Positions 14,686 to 16,722 of a stretch of 16,722 nucleotides of DNA are shown one piece after another. A program made the translations under genes and the position numbers. Where the stretch lies: positions 1 to 16,722 of the forward strand of contig PLXC01000118.1 of assembly GCA_003151275.1 (NCBI GenBank). The letters are read 5' to 3'. Position 1 is the first letter of the stretch. Every line of letters starts with the position of its first letter. Source of the stretch: Candidatus Melainabacteria bacterium. GTDB lineage: Bacteria; Cyanobacteriota; Vampirovibrionia; Obscuribacterales; Obscuribacteraceae. The notes below the pieces were generated by a model. The model was not told the origin of the DNA. It saw only the letters and a program-made list of their open reading frames with translations, and searched no databases.

Positions 14686-15657
14686 ATGCAGCAGTGTAAC
14701 GAGGAAGAGGCCTACTCTTCGGCAATCGCTTCTGAAGCATCGCCAGACGTCAAGCCACTAGATAAAAAAGCGCCTGTAAAGGTGCTGCTGGCGTACATAT
14801 TATGTGCTTCGATTTGGGGCACAACTTGGTATGGAATCCGAGTTTGCATCGGACCTGGCGGCTTTCCCACTTATCCTGCTGCTGCGTTGCGTTTCACGCT
14901 CTCCGCTTTGGTATTGGCGATGCTCTGGCTTTTCATGGCCAGAAAAATCAAGAAGCCAACATCTTTCGAATTGAAGTGGATTCTATTTGCAGGCGGAATA
15001 AGCGGCATCGGCTACGGCTTGTTGTATTCGGCAGAAGAGCAAATATCCGGCGGATTAGCCGCAGTGCTTTCTGCGACCGGTCCGTTGATAGCAGCAATGA
15101 TTGCAATGGCGACTAGAACAGAAGCGACATCCAAAATCAAAATCATGGGATCAATCTTCGCGATTGCAGGAGTAGCGATGGTTTTTCATGACCGCTTACA
15201 AGTGTCACTTGCTCAAGCTTCAGCTGTAGGAATAGTGACCATCGTCTGCGTCCTCAACGCTTCTTCTAATGTGGTGATGAAAAAGTATGCGCATGACGTT
15301 GCAGCTGTCGCGTGCAACAGTATCTTTTTTGCTGCCGCATCAATCACTTTGTGGATCGCGTCAGTATTAAGCGGCAAATATATGATCACCACGTGGAACC
15401 TGACTCCAACTCTAGCGCTCCTCTACTTGACGATTTTCGGAACGCTAATTGCGTTTGCTTCTTTCTTTTATTTGCTCAAACACGTTCGTCTGTCTACAGC
15501 CATGACCTTGGCATTTGTAACTCCAATTATTGCGCTGGGTGTCGACGCTGTATTCGAGAAAAACACCGTGCTTACTTTGGAAAGCTATATCGGCATAGCA
15601 ATCGTTCTAGTAAGCGTAGCAATTAGCATTCTCATAAAAGAGCGCGTCACGGGTTAA
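14686..15657 (+). CDS. DMT-superfamily transporter with two EamA domains
   Basis: An inner-membrane carrier, probably an exporter of metabolites or amino acids; members differ widely and the substrate cannot be told. It is 323 aa with about ten membrane helices arranged as two EamA repeats (about 35-166 and 179-316). The typical opening IWGTTWYGIR (about 43-52) is present, with PAAALRFTLSALVL in helix 2, SGGLAAVLSATGPLIAAMIA in the first repeat, and SSNVVMKKYA and STAMTLAFVTPIIALGVDAVF in the second. An extra hydrophilic N-terminus of about 30 residues precedes helix 1. ATG 14686 has AGAGGA (14674-14679) six bases upstream. Its stop overlaps the convergent TPR gene by four bases. Confidence 0.93.
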   Translation: MQQCNEEEAYSSAIASEASPDVKPLDKKAPVKVLLAYILCASIWGTTWYGIRVCIGPGGFPTYPAAALRFTLSALVLAMLWLFMARKIKKPTSFELKWILFAGGISGIGYGLLYSAEEQISGGLAAVLSATGPLIAAMIAMATRTEATSKIKIMGSIFAIAGVAMVFHDRLQVSLAQASAVGIVTIVCVLNASSNVVMKKYAHDVAAVACNSIFFAAASITLWIASVLSGKYMITTWNLTPTLALLYLTIFGTLIAFASFFYLLKHVRLSTAMTLAFVTPIIALGVDAVFEKNTVLTLESYIGIAIVLVSVAISILIKERVTG

Positions 15658-16313
15658 AGTTCATCGCTCAATTTATCTGCAGCTGAGCGATCGCGTTTCG
15701 CTTCTTCAATTTTGCCGCTCTTGTCATACATTTTGGAGCGCATATTGAGCAGTTGAACTTTGTCTCCCCGAACTCTCATGATGTTGCTGACCGCATCTCT
15801 AGCGCCTAATAGCGAATCGGTAAGTTTGAGTGATAAATTCAAATCAGCGATCGCTTTATCGTATTGATTCATCCTGGCATACAGCAGCGCGCGATCCTTG
15901 AGAACATTAATCATCGGTCTTGGTCCAATTTTAGCGCTGACAACCGCGCCGTAATCAGCCAAAGCCAATTGCAGATTTCCAACTGACGAATATGCGTTTC
16001 CTCTTTTGTGATGGAGAAAGGGCAAATTGCCAGTATCAGATTTATCGACTAATCCTAAGGGCGTCAAACAAGGGATCGAGAGCGCATCTTGGCGCTTGTA
16101 CTTATAAACATCAGACATAACGGTCAAATAGGAAACCAACTCCTCTTTCGATTTTGCGGTTGATATGTTTTCCTTGCTTATACGAAGATCGCGGTCATAA
16201 TCACCGGAGCCCAGACTATTGCGCGCGTCCTGTGCCGTGTAAGCATTGGCCGCTAAGTGAATGCCGACAGCAAGCCACATAGAAAGAGCTAAAAAGGGAA
16301 TTTGTTTTTTCAT
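15654..16313 (-). CDS. Secreted TPR-repeat protein
   Basis: An exported 219-aa protein that probably binds another protein through its TPR helices. The signal peptide is clear (MKKQIPFLALSMWLAVGIHL, cleavage at ANA before Tyr25). Residues 97-130 (FLHHKRGNAYSSVGNLQLAL, with DY) and 135-168 (VLKDRALLYARMNQYDKAIA, with DLNLSLKL) match TPR consensus, with a less regular helical repeat at about 180-215. The region 26-95 is charged and helical. ATG 16313 has only a very close GAGA upstream, so the ribosome site is weak, but the signal peptide fixes the start. Its stop TAA and that of the DMT gene share TTAA (15654-15657). An inverted repeat lies about 60 bases upstream. Confidence 0.82.
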   Translation of the reverse strand: MKKQIPFLALSMWLAVGIHLAANAYTAQDARNSLGSGDYDRDLRISKENISTAKSKEELVSYLTVMSDVYKYKRQDALSIPCLTPLGLVDKSDTGNLPFLHHKRGNAYSSVGNLQLALADYGAVVSAKIGPRPMINVLKDRALLYARMNQYDKAIADLNLSLKLTDSLLGARDAVSNIMRVRGDKVQLLNMRSKMYDKSGKIEEAKRDRSAADKLSDEL

Positions 16314-16722
16314 TTCTCATTAGTTGGACTCGATGAATTGATGCGATTTGTCCAATCTGTCTATACAAAAATGCAATGTGTTGCATACACAAAATACACT
16401 CGCGCACATAACAGTCTATCAAAAGTATATACAGATTCCGTTCTAGTCACCCAGCCAATTGATCCAATGCGTGTTTATAATTGACGCTCTAACAAGTAGC
16501 ATCACAGGCTGTTTCAGGCGATGCCAAGCACCAATCGTTAAATAGTCTGTGGGGTACTGGAACATATTTTCTTGGTCGCTATACTAATTACATAACCGGT
16601 GAGCACACACTAAATGTTGAGTGCTTTGAGCCGAGGGGCATTGCGGAAACATCAGGTCGGCGCTGACCAGAAACCGTAGCAAGAAGCCCGATGCACGTGA
16701 CGGACTGACTGAAGCGAGCATA
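16314..16722. other. Non-coding right edge of the window
   Basis: 409 bases in which I find no gene with support; short ORFs here lack domain character. It includes an inverted repeat at 16371-16386 and, from about 16600, a stretch of small inverted repeats (AGCAC/GTGCT, GGTC/GACC) that looks RNA-like but is cut by the window end. Confidence 0.5.
16371..16386 (-). promoter_or_regulatory. Perfect inverted repeat upstream of the secreted TPR gene (possible operator)
   Basis: ATGCAA (16371-16376), TGTG, TTGCAT (16381-16386) is a perfect palindrome with a four-base spacer. On the minus strand it would overlap the core promoter region if TATAGA (16360-16365) is the -10 box. This is a plausible repressor site, but no matching regulator is in the window. 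Confidence 0.27.

Noticed and set aside
1..16722. Mobile element, prophage, CRISPR array, tRNA or rRNA
   Set aside because: No transposase, integrase, regular repeat-spacer pattern, cloverleaf or rRNA-like sequence was seen on either strand.

Overview
The window is about 16.7 kb of ordinary-looking bacterial chromosome, roughly 45-50 % GC by eye, with standard stop codons. It has many short-spaced genes and frequent TTG and GTG starts. I see no rRNA, tRNA, CRISPR array, transposase or phage gene. Wza-type polysaccharide export sequence, several secreted proteins and TPR proteins point to a diderm, heterotrophic bacterium. A lineage such as the non-photosynthetic relatives of Cyanobacteria (Melainabacteria/Obscuribacterales) would fit the gene style, but this is only an impression and nothing here proves it.

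Left part (1-4553): a serine alpha/beta hydrolase on the plus strand faces a minus-strand block. Reading leftwards, that block is an ABC ATPase, an ABC-2 type permease, a membrane-anchored protein with two thioredoxin folds, and, after a hairpin-rich gap, a charged hypothetical protein. The three transporter/thioredoxin genes are packed end to end and form an operon.

Middle (4770-9301): a secreted RsiV-like (DUF3298-type) protein with a TPR tail; a polysaccharide-export (PES + SLBB) gene split by a one-base frameshift; a proline-rich single-pass membrane protein; a secreted lipid- or wall-facing protein of unknown function; and a small VOC/glyoxalase-fold enzyme of the YaeR type.

Right part (9512-16313): a full-length GTP-dependent phosphoenolpyruvate carboxykinase (pckG), which feeds gluconeogenesis or anaplerosis; a polytopic membrane protein with TPRs; a small disordered ORF followed at once by a CPBP-family intramembrane protease; a small hypothetical protein; a non-coding stretch with short GGTGCG repeats; a DMT/EamA exporter; and a secreted TPR protein. 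The last 409 bases contain no gene I can support.

Most genes look like unlinked housekeeping or envelope functions. The points most worth a second look are the frameshifted exporter, the ABC/permease/dual-thioredoxin operon, unusual nucleotide-pocket residues in PEPCK, the chain of mutually exclusive hairpins at 1661-1741, and the GGTGCG repeat block before the DMT gene.
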